64,000 nt of DNA, taken from assembly GCF_905171765.1 (NCBI RefSeq), contig NC_053391.1, forward strand, positions 113,077,409-113,141,408, written 5' to 3'. The stretch's first letter is position 1. Each line of letters starts with the position of its first letter. Below the pieces are notes generated by a model that saw nothing but the letters and a program-made list of their open reading frames with translations, was not told the origin of the DNA and made no database searches. The position numbers and the translations under genes were made by a program. Below are positions 1 to 10,157 of the stretch, in pieces. Origin of the DNA: Bufo bufo (lineage: Eukaryota > Chordata > Amphibia > Anura > Bufonidae).

Positions 1-350
1 TGTTCTATCCACTCCAGTTTTTTTTTTACATTAGCAATACTGATGGATTACTGACCAAATGCTGATTGAGTGAAGACTGATGCTCAACAGACAGGATCAG
101 TGGGTTATTGTTCTTACGGATCAGAGGAAGGGCAAAATAATCAGTGACGTCACACAAACTTACTTCTGACACCCTTTTCACTCTGTCGGGGGAGCTCTAC
201 TTGTATAAGCATTTAATAGAACAGGTTCTGTAGACATCTATGTGGAATCCACCGAATATAGATTTTAAATGACGGCTCTCCTTTTCCTGGTGATGTAATG
301 GTGCTCCAAACTAATGATGCACCCTAGTCACATTGAATCTTAAAGTAATA
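1..350. other. Unrecognised flank
   Basis: No open frame, terminal repeat or known repeat is recognised in this stretch up to the TA target of the first Tc1 element. It may be part of the same old PLE or intergenic sequence that resumes after 1967. Confidence 0.3.
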
Positions 351-352
351 TA

Positions 353-1965
353 CAGTGGGATGCGAAAGTTTGGGCAACCTTGTTAATCATCATGATTTTC
401 CTGTATAAATCGTTGGTTGTTACGATAAAAAATGTCAGTTAAATATATCATATAGGAGACACACACAGTGATATTTGAGAAGTGAAATGAAGTTTATTGG
501 ATTTACAGAAAGTGTGCTATAATTGATTAAACAAAATTAGGCAGGTGCATAAATTTGGGCACCACAAAAAAGAAATGAAATCAATATTTAGTAGATCCTC
601 ATTTTGCAGAAATTACAGCCTCTAAACGCTTCCTGTAGGTTCCAATGAGAGTCTGAATTCTGGTTGAAGGTATTTTGGACCATTCCTCTTTACAAAACAT
701 CTTTAGTTCATTCAGGTTTGATGGCTTCCGAGCATGGACAGCTCTCTTTAAGTCACACCACAGATTTTCAATTATATTCAGGTCTGGGGACTGAGATGGC
801 CATTCCAGAACGTTGTACTTGTTCCTCTGCATAAATGCCTTAGTGGATTTTGAGCAGTGTTTAGGGTCGTTGTCTTGTTGAAAGATCCAGCCCCGGCGCA
901 GCTTCAGCTTTGTCACTGATTCCTGGACATTGGTCTCCAGAATCTGCTGATACTGAGTGGAATCCATGCGTCCCTCAACTTTGACAAGATTCCCAGTCCC
1001 AAGATCCACACAGCCCCACAGCATGATGGAACCACCACCATATTTTACTGTAGGTAGCAGCTGTTTTTCTTGGAATGCTGTGTTCTTTTTCCTCCATGCA
1101 TAACGCCCCTTGTTATGGCCAAATAACTCAATTTTACGTTCATCAGTCCACAGCACCTTATTCCAAAATAAGGCTGACTTGTCCAAATGTGCTTTAGCCC
1201 ACCTCAAGCGGCACTTTTTATGCTGTGGGCGAAGAAAAGGCTTCCTCTGCATCACTCTCACATACAGCATCTCCTTGTGTAAAGTGCGCCGAATGGTTGA
1301 ACGATGCACAGTGACTCCATCTGCAGCAAGATGATGTTGTAGGCCTTTGGTGCTGGTCTGTAGGTTGACTCTGACTGTTCTCACCATTCGTCGCTTCTGT
1401 CTATCCGAGATTTTTCTTGGTCTGCCACTTCGAGCCCTAACTTGAACTGAGCCTGTGGTCTTCCATTTCCTCAATATGTTCCTAACTGTGGAAACAGACA
1501 GCTGAAATCTCTGAGACAGCTTTCTGTATCCTTCCCCTAAACCATGATGGTGAACAATCTTTGTCTTCAGGTCATTTGAGAGTTGTTTTGAGACCCCCAT
1601 GTTGCTACTCATCAGAGAGAATTAAAAGAGGAGGGAAACTTACAATTGACCCCCTTAAAAACTCTTTCTCATAATTGGATTCACCTGTGTATGTAGGTCA
1701 GGGGTCACTGAGAATAATTAGTTCTAAAGGTTTTAGAATCAATAAAATGACAACAGTGTCCAAATTTATGCACCTGCCTAATTTTGTTTAAACAATTATA
1801 GCACACTTTCTGTAAATCCAATAAACTTTATTTCACTTCTCAAATATCACTGTGTGTGTCTCCTATATGATAAATTTAACTGACATTTTTTATCGTAACA
1901 ACCAACGATTTATACAGGAAAATCATGATGATTAACAAGGTTGCCCAAACTTTCGCATCCCACTG
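353..1965 (-). mobile_element. Tc1-like DNA transposon A, structurally complete
   Basis: The 1613-bp element begins CAGTGGGATGCGAAAG and ends with its reverse complement, flanked by TA at 351-352 and 1966-1967, the target duplication of the Tc1/mariner superfamily. The TIRs are about 210 bp (353-562 and 1756-1965) and I count only about four differences between them. Each TIR holds two related motifs: an outer one (GCGAAAGTTTGGGCAACC, near 362) and an inner one (GCATAAATTTGGGCACC, near 547). This is the inverted-repeat/direct-repeat arrangement known from Sleeping Beauty-type elements, where transposase binds both sites. The single transposase gene lies between the TIRs on the minus strand. 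Near-identical TIRs plus an uninterrupted gene suggest a young copy. Confidence 0.95.
599..1612 (-). CDS. Tc1-family transposase, DD34E, uninterrupted
   Basis: A 337-residue transposase, the normal length for the family. It would excise and reinsert the surrounding element by cut-and-paste at TA sites in the nucleus. The N-terminal 110 or so residues form the paired-like DNA-binding region: one helix-turn-helix (about 10-50), the GRPRK linker at 63-67, and a second helix-turn-helix (about 72-112). The catalytic core has Asp157 (in VLWTDE), a glycine-rich box at 192-194, Asp247 (in FQQDNDPKH) and Glu282 (in NIIENLW), with 34 residues between the last two. No stop, frameshift or missing catalytic residue is visible. 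The start was chosen because the methionine lies just inside the TIRs and upstream residues do not resemble the family. Activity is inferred, not shown. Confidence 0.93.
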   Translation of the reverse strand: MSSNMGVSKQLSNDLKTKIVHHHGLGEGYRKLSQRFQLSVSTVRNILRKWKTTGSVQVRARSGRPRKISDRQKRRMVRTVRVNLQTSTKGLQHHLAADGVTVHRSTIRRTLHKEMLYVRVMQRKPFLRPQHKKCRLRWAKAHLDKSALFWNKVLWTDERKIELFGHNKGRYAWRKKNTAFQEKQLLPTVKYGGGSIMLWGCVDLGTGNLVKVEGRMDSTQYQQILETNVQESVTKLKLRRGWIFQQDNDPKHCSKSTKAFMQRNKYNVLEWPSQSPDLNIIENLWCDLKRAVHARKPSNLNELKMFCKEEWSKIPSTRIQTLIGTYRKRLEAVISAK

Positions 1966-1967
1966 TA

Positions 1968-3133
1968 CATGTGAATGGGCACTCATACATTAGGAATCAC
2001 ATAAAGAAAATAAAAAGACAATTTATTTGATGCTGAATACAATAATGAATAATAGATAAAATGTAATAAAAAATAATTGTTAAAATTAAAACAATAAAAA
2101 TAATAAGTGATGGTGATCTGATACACTGCCCTTTAATTGGCATATATACCCTAGTGTAGGGCAACCTCGGATGGTACAGTATAACGGTATCAGTAAACCA
2201 TTTGGGAAGTGTACGGGATCAGCAAGTTGACTAGCATATACTGAACAATATATCAAAAGTCTCTTTCCGACAGTATACTAAAATATGAAAAATGAGGATA
2301 ATGTCGCTATGATCTATAGGAACCAACCACTATGGCATCTGAGTGTTTGGAATTGCCAATTATTATATAATAATCATGTTATGTCCATCATACGGTGAAA
2401 AATAATATGGCAATTAAATAATATTCATAATATAATAGAGAAAATGTGATTGTATATTTCAAAGAAAATGAATTCATACAATTATGTATTCCAAGACAAT
2501 CTCTATTATATTGTAGCAATTTTGCTTAATTATTTATCCAAATATTCTATTGTAGCAATTTTGCTTAATCACTTGTTTGAATGTTCTCGATGAGACTTTA
2601 TTGTATTATGATAATTGCCTATAAGGGTTATTCCTAATGCTCTATTCTTTTGTATATGTTGTACTCACTGTTGTGAGTTCTACATCCATCTGTGGCGTCC
2701 CACGTGGTGATTAGGCTGGTAAGCTTACCTCCATTGATGTGGTGTATAAGTATAAGAAGAAAGGTTAGAAATTTCTTACGTAGATTAGTTGCAGTGAGTG
2801 TTCAGCATCTCATATATCCCAATCTGTTGTGAAGTAGTATGCCGCACTGGTTGTCTACGGCAGCTCCTAAGTTTCAACTGACTGGGCTGTGGATTGCAGA
2901 GTATAGTCTGCGTCCCATGTGTCTCAGATCGTGGTGAGGATCAGCTGACTATCAGCTCCTTCAGGGATCAGCTGACTATCAGCTCCTTCAGGGTCCAGTT
3001 GTGTCATCCGAGCTTGAATACCTTTATCTTCGCTATGTTTTTCAGTGAAGCGCTTCACTAATTTTTCAATATATGATTATGTACCACTTCAATGGATATT
3101 ACTCATGATGTTCACGGCTTCTATATCGGATTT
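1968..3133 (-). other. AT-rich 3' non-coding part of a PLE, boundaries unclear
   Basis: No coding sequence is seen. I assign at least 2690-3133 to the 3' side of the minus-strand Penelope-like element because a 13-bp motif, GCGTCCCACGTGG (2695-2707), recurs at 24665 in the equivalent position downstream of the second PLE, and because the hammerhead fold lies at its edge. The stretch 1968-2130 is simple AT-rich sequence. Two local duplications are present: about 22 bp at 2512-2533 and 2548-2569, and about 27 bp at 2939-2992. Confidence 0.4.
2939..2992. repeat. Perfect tandem duplication, about 27 bp x 2
   Basis: The segment beginning GATCAGCTGACTATCAGCTC is present twice head to tail without mismatch. 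It is probably a recent slippage product within the PLE 3' region. Confidence 0.85.
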
Positions 3134-3203
3134 GCAAGTGTATAAAGCATGCCAGACGCGTTTCGGAGTATCCCCTTACTCCTTCATTAGTGGCTACACT
3201 TGC
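3134..3203 (-). ncRNA. Hammerhead ribozyme fold in PLE 3' region
   Basis: Read on the minus strand from 3203, the sequence fits a type I hammerhead. Stem I pairs 3203-3195 with 3142-3134 (GCAAGUGUA with UACACUUGC) and 3194-3191 with 3154-3151 (GCCA with UGGC), around an asymmetric internal loop. The core is CUAAUGA at 3190-3184. Stem II is six pairs, GGAGUA (3182-3177) with UACUCC (3170-3165). GAAA follows (3164-3161), then CGCG, UC and the predicted cleavage point between 3155 and 3154. Hammerheads with a tiny palindromic stem III are known from terminal repeats of Penelope-like elements. The only core departure is CUAAUGA instead of CUGAUGA, an invariant G, so this copy is probably inactive. 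Confidence 0.8.
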
Positions 3204-3352
3204 TATGAATAGACGGCCGGGTTTTATACCGATGCATCTCAGGATAAATAGAAAAGTTGGACCGGATTTTGAAGTGTAAAAATCACAAATCCCAGTCTAG
3301 TGCGGTTCCCATGCGGTTTTTCGGGTACTCATGCGTTTTTTGCTATTCAGTA

Positions 3353-3436
3353 TACCGTATTTTTTGCCCCATAAGATGCACTTCCCCCCCCCCCCAAAAG
3401 TGGGGGAAAATGCCCCTGCGTCTTATGGGGCGAATG
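3353..3436. repeat. MITE-like hairpin fragment, poly-C core
   Basis: TTTTGCCCCATAAGATGCA (from 3361) pairs imperfectly with TGCGTCTTATGGGGCGAA (3416-3433) across a C-run and G-run. This short foldback resembles non-autonomous DNA transposon ends; I cannot assign the superfamily because no target duplication is visible. Confidence 0.5.
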
Positions 3437-3546
3437 CTGCCATTTTACATCGCAGTCTGCGATGTATCAGCTGGACGGGGGAGGGAGGAGGGGCCAGTGT
3501 CATGCAAATGCGGCGAGACGGTGCGGTCACTGTACTCTGGCCCCGC

Positions 3547-3784
3547 CGCTCACTCACTGCTATATTGCTTAAACATTTTATAATAATTGCTTTAATTGAC
3601 GTTCCGATCCCCAGCCCCATCTGTACTACTTACTAAATGTCCTGTAGCAGGCAGAGCAGGGCGGAGCAGGGGCTGCTACAGGACATTTAGTAACTTTACG
3701 GTAGTACAGATGGGGCTGGGGATCGGAACGTCAATTAAAGCTATTATTATAAAATGTTTAGGCATTAAGGAAGTGAGTGAGCAA
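3547..3784. repeat. Large foldback (inverted repeat with arms of about 110 bp)
   Basis: The left arm (3547-3656) and right arm (3671-3784) are reverse complements with few mismatches. The centre around 3657-3670 is G-rich (CAGAGCAGGGCGGAGC). It is a foldback or MITE inserted into the PLE 3' region. No long ORF in it is meaningful: those present are mirror translations of the arms. Confidence 0.8.
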
Positions 3785-4318
3785 TTGATATCTTGTTTTA
3801 GTAAAGTAAGATATTGTATTTCACATCTTTCTAAGTAAATTTATTCTTACTATCAAACCGAAGTGTACACAGCTTATTCAAAAAATATGGCATATATGTA
3901 ATAGAAGTATACAGGATGTGGGCCCTCGACCCAGGAGGGGTCGCAGTGCTGGTAAGCAGCCTGACTGCAATCCCTCGTCGGCAGGGGGCACCCACCCTTT
4001 CAAATAAAACCGAAGATCTCCAATTCAGCATTCAGACCTTCTGGTAAGAGACTGCCAAAGTAAAAAATCCGTCTGGATTCCGCTCTTGAGATTCTTGCGA
4101 TATGGTCACCCTCCCCATCCCCTCCAGTGACGTTCTACTTGTTCTAGTGCAGCAAAGGTGAGGTCCTTTGGATCTTGATTATGGACTACTTTGAAATGTT
4201 TGGACAAGGAATACTTCTCATATCCATTCTTGATTTTTTTATATGTTCTGCTACTCTGACCTTAAGGGGTCTTTCTGTCCTGCCAATGTATTGTTTGGAA
4301 CATGGGCATTGGATAATA

Positions 4319-5907
4319 CAGTTGTGTTCAAAATTATTCAACCCCCACTGAAATTTAGTGTTTTGGCCAGTTTGACATTGATTTTGATCATTTCAGTCAT
4401 CTTGTTTACAATTAAATCAAAGAGGCACTTGTAAGTCCGACAAATATAACATAACATTTATAATGAAATAACCACAAATGTCTTTTCTGTGCTCACATCA
4501 TTATCAGTTTTATTCAACCCCCAAGTGACATTCAATCTTAGTACTTAGTACAACATCCTTTTCCAGTTATAACAGCTTTTAAACGTGAAGCATAGCTTGA
4601 CACAAGTGTCTTGCAGCGATCTACGCGTATCTTCGCCCATTCTTCATGGGCAAAAGCCTCCAGTTCAGTCACATTCTTAGGCTTGCGCGCTGCAACTGCT
4701 TTCTTTAAGTCCCACCAAAGGTTCTCAATCGGATTTAAGTCTGGTGACTGCGATGGCCACTTCAAAATGTTCCAGTCTTTAATCTGCAACCATGCTCTAG
4801 TGGACTTGGAGGTATGCTTGGGATCATTGTCCTGTTGAAAGGTCCAACGTCTCCCAAGCCTCAGGTTTGTGACGGACTGCATCACATTTTCATCCAATAT
4901 CTCCTGGTACTGAAGAGAATTCATGGTACCTTGCACACGCTGAAGCTCCCCTGTACCTGTAGAAGCAAAACAGCGCCAAAGCATGATTGACCCCCCCACC
5001 ATGCTTCACAGTAGGGTGTTCTTTTCTTCATAGGCCTTGTTCTTCCTCCTCCAAACATAGCGTTGATCCATGGGCCCAAACAGTTCTAATTTTGTTTCAT
5101 CAGTCCACAGAACACTATCCCAAAACTTTTGTGGTTTGTCCACATGACTTTTGGCATACTGCAGTCGACTCTTCTTATTCTTTGGAGACAGCCTGGGAGT
5201 TCTGGCATGGAGGCCTTCATTACGCAGTGTGCGCCTTACTGTCTGAGCTGAAACTTCAGTACCCACATCTGACAAATCTTTTTTCAGTTCCTCAGCAGTC
5301 ACACGGGGACTTTTCTCCACTTTGCGCTTCAGGTAGCGCACAGCAGTCGAAGTCTGCATCTTTTTTCTGCCACGAACAGTGCCCTTTGCCTTGAATTTGC
5401 GAATGATGCTTCCTATGGTGTCTCTTGGTATGTTTAACATCTTTGCAATCTTCTTATAGCCATTGCCCTTCCTGTGAAGAGAAATCACCTCTTCTCTTGT
5501 CTTCCTGCACCATTCTCTTGACTTCACCATGTTTGTAAACACACCAGTAAAAGTCTAGAAGGAGCTGAGTATCACAGTCCTTTTAAATCTGCCTAATTGG
5601 TGCTTATTATGCCTGATTGCTGCTCCTTGACATCCACAGGTGTTTTCAATACCTGATCGAAAACACTTGAATGAACCTCTGGTCTTAAGAGTGGTAGTCT
5701 TTAAGGGGTTGAATAATTGTGTCAATGAAGAAATCACAAAAAAAAACATTTAATACTGTATTACAAAAACAATTGATGTCATTTTAGTTGCATTTGGTTC
5801 TTTAAAAAGTCCTTGTAAGATTTCATTCTGAACACAATTACAAATGTAAACTAAATTCCCTAAAACCCTTTACAGCATTGGGGGTTGAATAATTTTGAAC
5901 ACAACTG
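4319..5907 (-). mobile_element. Tc1-like DNA transposon B, inactive, inserted in a PLE
   Basis: The 1589-bp element starts CAGTTGTGTTCAAAATTATT and ends with the complementary sequence, flanked by TA at 4317-4318 and 5908-5909. Its terminal sequence is unrelated to Tc1 element A, so it is a separate family. It lies inside the GIY-YIG reading frame of a PLE, which continues on both sides. Its transposase is broken. Confidence 0.93.
4538..5542 (-). pseudogene. Tc1-family transposase B, frameshifted
   Basis: Two minus-strand frames make up one transposase. The 5' part (5542-5006) has the N-terminal helix-turn-helix and the first catalytic Asp in VLWTDE. The 3' part (5002-4538) has the glycine-rich box, the second Asp in FQQDNDPKH and the Glu in NPIENLW. 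They are joined at about 5000 by a frameshift in a run of C residues (4988-4996). The linker that should contain a GRPRK-type motif is shortened after GTVRG, which points to a small in-frame deletion in the DNA-binding region. Catalytic residues survive, so the inactivation looks fairly recent. Confidence 0.92.
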
Positions 5908-6149
5908 TATATATAACATTGAAGGAGTTACACGTTAGAAAGTCCTTTATTTCAAAAGAGAAGGAATTCTGTGTCGAGCTAATTCTGGTTGTCTTTTTAG
6001 GAAATGATGTAGTTCTACAATTTATACAGTTTTCACATCTGTCGAAGCCACTCATTTTTAACCACTTGTGTATGGATTGATAATTCATTTTGGGGTGTAT
6101 GATAGAAGGAGCTATTTTTAAAATCAGATTTGGGGCCTTTGTGTATACT

Positions 6150-6394
6150 ATCTGTGGCAGAACAGGAATTTTAGGTCATATTACTTAAGATACAGACTCA
6201 CAGTATTATTTCACTACCAAAGCAAACTCCCTATGCGTTTTACTGCAAGGCACAGTGTTCTACACCACTATAAAGGCTCACTGCAGCCAGGAAATAGCTG
6301 TTTTTTAACAAAATTCACAGCGAATATATCCAAATTATTTCCCCAAAAATTTGGCAAACTGGCGAATCGAATTTTTGAAATATTCGCTCATTTC
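6150..6394. other. Unrecognised sequence
   Basis: Between the PLE remnant and the next MITE I see no ORF or structured repeat. The end of it (about 6360-6395) has the GCGAAT-rich character of hAT MITE subterminal sequence. Confidence 0.3.
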
Positions 6395-6395
6395 T

Positions 6396-6503
6396 AAGGG
6401 TGGGTTCACATCTGCGTTCTGAATTCCGTTATGGCTTTCCGTTATAACATGGTTATAACGGAAAATAATGGAATTTATAAGACGGAAGTCGAAACGGAAG
6501 CCT
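6396..6503. repeat. Truncated MITE, Harbinger-like end
   Basis: The sequence begins GGGTGGGTTCACATCTGCG and contains the inner inverted repeat CCGTTATAAC/GTTATAACGG. It resembles the MITEs whose ends read as 'GGG..TCA.AC...CG', such as the intact copy at 52639-53121. The right end is cut off by the TTAA-family fragment. Confidence 0.4.
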
Positions 6504-6507
6504 TTAA

Positions 6508-7033
6508 CCCCTTAACACAAAATGCCGTGCATGTATGGTGGGGGATGCTGTGCCAGAACACATTCCGCCTTAAATGTACGGCGGGCTGATCGGGCGGGTG
6601 CAGGAGCTGCGCCCGCCCGATCACTGCAGGGGTCCAGCAGTCCCTGGTAGCCGGGCTCCTCCTGTATCCGCCGACATTGCTGTTTACAACAATGCCGGAG
6701 GATTAACCCCTTATATGCCGCGGTCAGCGCTGACCGTGACATAGAAGTGGTATGCGGTGGGTGAAGAAGCGCATCGGGTCCCTGCACTGCTGTGGCGGGG
6801 ACCCGATGTGTGACAAGGCAGCCCGATGCCGTGCAAAGGCTGCCTAATGCCTTGCACGGCATGGGGACCTGCCTTCTATGGGTGCCCAGGAGATCCAGCC
6901 TCAGGCTGGGTCTCCTAGGCAACCTGTTAGTGTATTACTCAGTGCAATCCACTAACAGTCAATGCATTACAATACAGATGTATTGTAATGCAATGCAGAG
7001 GGGATTAGACCCCCAAAAGTTGAAGTCCCAGTG
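6508..7033 (-). repeat. TTAA-family A fragment with serial hairpins
   Basis: It follows a TTAA at 6504-6507 and begins CCCCTTAA, like the full element at 58646. The body matches parts of 58200-58407 and 62436-62640: the CGGGG/CCCG-type hairpins, the inverted repeat around ACATTACAATAC/GTATTGTAATGC (6962-6995) and the phrase AGACCCCCAAAAGT. It is a truncated copy abutting the DIRS-like remnant. Non-autonomous; no coding capacity. Confidence 0.6.
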
Positions 7034-7740
7034 TCTGAAGAAGACAATTTTAAGAAGACACTTGGTGCAGAGCTCAGACCAAATGGTAAGCAGGTGAACT
7101 GGAAATACAGAATCTGGTTGTCTTGCAGAATCGCTAGGCTCAGATACTTTAGGAAAGCTTCAATGTTCATCCTTTAGATCTATGGATGCAAGAAAATCTC
7201 CTTTTGAGAGCAGTAGGACTGATTTTATTGTCTCCACATAGACGTAATTTCCCTCCTTGTTTCGGAGGGAAATTCCTTTTCCTTGTTGGGATTTTGGAAC
7301 TTCCTGCAAGGCTCCTTTCTTTACAATTTTTTTTATCAGTTTTGCCACAGTAGGGCTTGAAGGCTTGATCATAGAATGTTTCTGGAGGTTTTGTATGTAA
7401 CTCTAGAGAGTATCCTCTGTCTATTGTAGATTACCCAAGGATCGGAAGATATCTTCTGATAATAGTTCAACAGAGGATGATGGGTCTACATGATCTTTCT
7501 CTACCCTTTTTTTCTTGTCTGATTTTGCAACATTTCATCGAATGCATCTGATAGCTTGGATTTAAACCAAGTAAAAATTTGGTCTGCTTTGTTACTGACA
7601 CTTGAGGGATCTTGTGAGGGAACACATTCTAAAGACATATTCTCCTCACATTTATAAGGAAGCAGCTGGGAACAGGCTGAACACAATCTATGTCTGCCCT
7701 TCCTGCTTCTCTTCCTACTGTCAGACTTAGACATCATCTA
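7034..7740 (-). pseudogene. DIRS-like retrotransposon remnant (gag start and RT piece)
   Basis: Three minus-strand frames belong together. 7737-7501 encodes a lysine/arginine-rich start followed by a CSACS-type cysteine pair, like the gag-like ORF of DIRS elements in frogs. 7372-7160 contains SIDLKDEH, matching the 'SLDLKDAYxH' motif of DIRS reverse transcriptase. 7160-7050 contains QFTCLPFGLSSAP, the strongly diagnostic DIRS RT motif. A large internal deletion joins gag to RT, and frameshifts separate the pieces. No tyrosine recombinase or terminal repeat is seen. It ends abruptly at the TTAA-family fragment. The element is dead. Confidence 0.75.
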
Positions 7741-7761
7741 AAAAATACATTTTGCAATGGA

Positions 7762-7858
7762 GCTCTAAAAAATGAAAGGTAGAATCTGATTGGTTCTTAT
7801 GGGCAACTAAGCCAATTCTACTTTATACCAGTTTGATCAATTTTCCCCATCAAATATG
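7762..7858. repeat. Half of a common palindromic MITE
   Basis: AAATGAAAGGTAGAATCTGATTGG followed by a TTCTACTTTATACCAGTTTGAT tail matches the right half of the MITE copies at 21108-21292 and 23025-23480. Confidence 0.6.
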
Positions 7859-9029
7859 TGTCAGTGTTAAAGAGTACTCTACCAAGGACAAATGCTTGCA
7901 TCTCGGAATTTTCTGTTACCACAACAGACCTGGCTGCCTTGGCTCAAGCGCAGCATACTAGCACACACAATAGGACTTAAACTCCCAATACTCTCGCAAG
8001 AGCATGTTCTCACTGCACGCTAGGCGACCCTGCCCAATTCAAACAGGCAATGGGACCCTGGGTGAACGTTAGAATACCTTAGACACCATGCGTCACAGGA
8101 TCCTGTGATAAATAAGCACACACCAGTGTGTATAAGGCAGTAGTGCAGGGACATTGATCTCCGCAATCTTTACAAGCAGCAAAACATCCACGGCACTCCC
8201 ATAAGTAGGCTCATACCAGGCAAGTGAGAGGGAAGACCCCAGACCGAGGGGTAATACAAGCTACCAGCAACATATGGATGGAAAAGGTTGGCAAGAAACA
8301 GAGTTAACCATCCTCTCGGTAGGAGAGGGCCGGTCCTGCCAAGAGGGGGGAGTTTCTGCCCAGAGAGAAGAGTAAGTAACCTGCAAAGCTCCTGCTCCTG
8401 TTACAGATCCTCCATAGTGATCACATATCCTTCTGCCTCATTTCAAGTCTTGAGAAGCTCAACAGCAGAGTGAACAGCTATAACCAGACACTGCTGTAAA
8501 CTGAGGGACTACGGCTAAGACAACCATCACCCAGAATGTTAATAGGCAAGTATGATCTAAGTGCTAAACAGCAGCCATCAAACCTGCTTCCAGGTTCCCT
8601 GTTGGTGTCAGAGAGAATTGCACTTGGAAATTTCTGCTATTGAATGTATTTCAAGTTCTACATTGCGTCTGTTACGCCTAACTCTGGCCTCTTCTTCAGT
8701 ACTATATTTCCACTGCACCAATCTCCAGACAGCTATTGCCCGAAGGAGTACACTGCGACACAGCACTTCATCAGGGCCATAACTATAGATTCTGACTATT
8801 TGCCAAACTCTGACAAGAAATTTGATTTGTTATGAATTAATTTGTCACAAATCGCTATAAATCAGGTATATCCGGTCCACTCTGCCTAATCATATTAATC
8901 CCACTTGGTGGCCCGATGTCAGTGTGAAGGTTTGGAAGTTAAATTGCAGGGAGATTGAAGGAGAGTGTATTATAGTGTGCACTATGTTCTAGTGCACCCA
9001 AATTCATAGTTAATCAATTCTGTGCCCTA
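7859..9029. other. No recognised feature
   Basis: About 1.2 kb without a convincing ORF, hairpin or terminal repeat. Short ORFs at 8288-8835 have no recognisable domain and overlap in two frames, so I do not call them genes. Confidence 0.4.
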
Positions 9030-9037
9030 AATACTAC

Positions 9038-9312
9038 TAGTGTTGATCACGAATATTCGAATTGCGAATTTTAATCGCAAATATCGGCACCTCGAGAATT
9101 CACGAATATTTAGAATATCGGAAAATATATTCGTAATCGCGAATATTCGATTTTTTATATAATACCAGTTCATGCGAATGTTTATGTGAATTTTTATGCA
9201 AATTCTTTAGGCGAATTTTATGCGAATTTTCGCAATCAAGAAAATAATGCCTAGAGATCATGAATTCGCGAAATATTGCAAATTCGAATATTGCCCCTGC
9301 CGCTCATCACTA
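9038..9312. mobile_element. hAT-type MITE with 8-bp target duplication
   Basis: The 275-bp element begins TAGTGTTGATCAC and ends GCTCATCACTA, giving imperfect TAGTG TIRs, a hAT signature. It is bracketed by AATACTAC at 9030-9037 and 9313-9320. The interior is built from short palindromic CGAATATTCG-like words. Related copies lie at 44962-45345. Confidence 0.9.
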
Positions 9313-9477
9313 AATACTACAGGCAAGTATTTATCACCGTCTACATCACTGTGCAGTGTACCAAGATTCATTGATGATCCCTTCTGTTAAACAAAAAGAA
9401 AAGCATACAGCATCCTTCAGTAAAGCCAAAAACCTAATGCGTGCTCCTGTAGGAGCGGTGTCCAAATAGCTCCTTAG

Positions 9478-9664
9478 TGGAGCAAATTAAAGAAATGGAG
9501 GCAGCGCCAATAAAGTAGTGAAAAAAAAAGTTATTTAAATGCATGTTGTGGCAGTCCAAACACATGGTTTAATCCCATGTGTTTGGACTGCCACAACATG
9601 CATTTAAAGAACTTTTTTTTTCACTACTTTATTGGCGCTGCCTCCATTTCTTTAATTTGCTCCA
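9478..9664. repeat. Near-perfect palindrome, 90-bp arms, 7-bp loop
   Basis: The left arm 9478-9567 and right arm 9575-9664 are reverse complements with about two differences. The loop is TTTAATC. It could be a foldback terminus or the joined inverted ends of an element. Confidence 0.92.
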
Positions 9665-9960
9665 TCAGCTGTAGATATACTTTGCATCAATATTACCGGT
9701 CACTGCTGCCGTCAGGTCTAATTTATCGCTGTGGATAATAATAATAATGCAGTGCCCCAAGATTCAAGTAGTGGCCTCCTAACAGAGTGTGGAGGGCGGC
9801 AGCTGCAGTGGCAGTAACAGTGACAATAATTGTAAGCCAAAACAAGGAGATAAAATGTAATACAAATATTTGCATTTCTTCTGTGTTTTGTACCTATTCC
9901 TGCTTTTGGCTTACAAATACTCATCAGATACTGATTTAAAAAAAGGCATGTAGGACTTTA

Positions 9961-10157
9961 ATGCCCTCTTTCACATGGTCAGTATTTGGTCAGTATTTTG
10001 TATCAGTATTTGCTAAGTATTTGTAAGCCAAAAACGGGAGTGGGTCCAAAACAGAGATAAAATGTAATTGAAATATTTGCATCTCATAGGTCTCTTGAAC
10101 CCACTACTGCTTTTGGCTTGCAAATTCTGATCAAATACTGACCAGGTGAAAAAGGCC
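9961..10157. mobile_element. Harbinger-like MITE (TTA target), 197 bp
   Basis: TTA occurs at 9958-9960 and 10158-10160. The ends, CCTCTTTCACATGGTCAG and the complement of CTGACCAGGTGAAAAAGG, pair imperfectly, and the interior is a longer imperfect palindrome around GTAAGCCAAAA / TTTTGGCTTGCAA. It is the same family as 38170-38364, which has nearly the same length. A diverged related stretch precedes it at 9828-9935. Confidence 0.7.

Larger units (their letters stand above)
3837..6088 (-). pseudogene. PLE GIY-YIG endonuclease domain, split by a Tc1 insertion
   Basis: This is the C-terminal part of a Penelope-like retroelement polyprotein on the minus strand. Residues encoded at 6088-5910 match the linker of the better copy at 24952-25482: a Cys-x2-Cys-x2-Cys cluster, STQNSF, and the start of the first GIY-YIG beta strand (NVIY). 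The frame then meets the 1.6 kb Tc1 element (4319-5907) and resumes at 4316 with the remaining nuclease half (a YIG-like strand and RVAEH), ending near 4000 with a motif like the GLNAE/FGF terminus of the second copy. Frameshifts are visible in the 3837-4316 part. In PLEs this nuclease nicks target DNA for integration. It is inactive here. The RT domain that should lie above 6088 is absent. Confidence 0.85.

Noticed and set aside
3361..3436. Additional ribozyme or regulatory RNA hairpin
   Set aside because: The stem is a simple MITE foldback around homopolymer runs, with no catalytic core.
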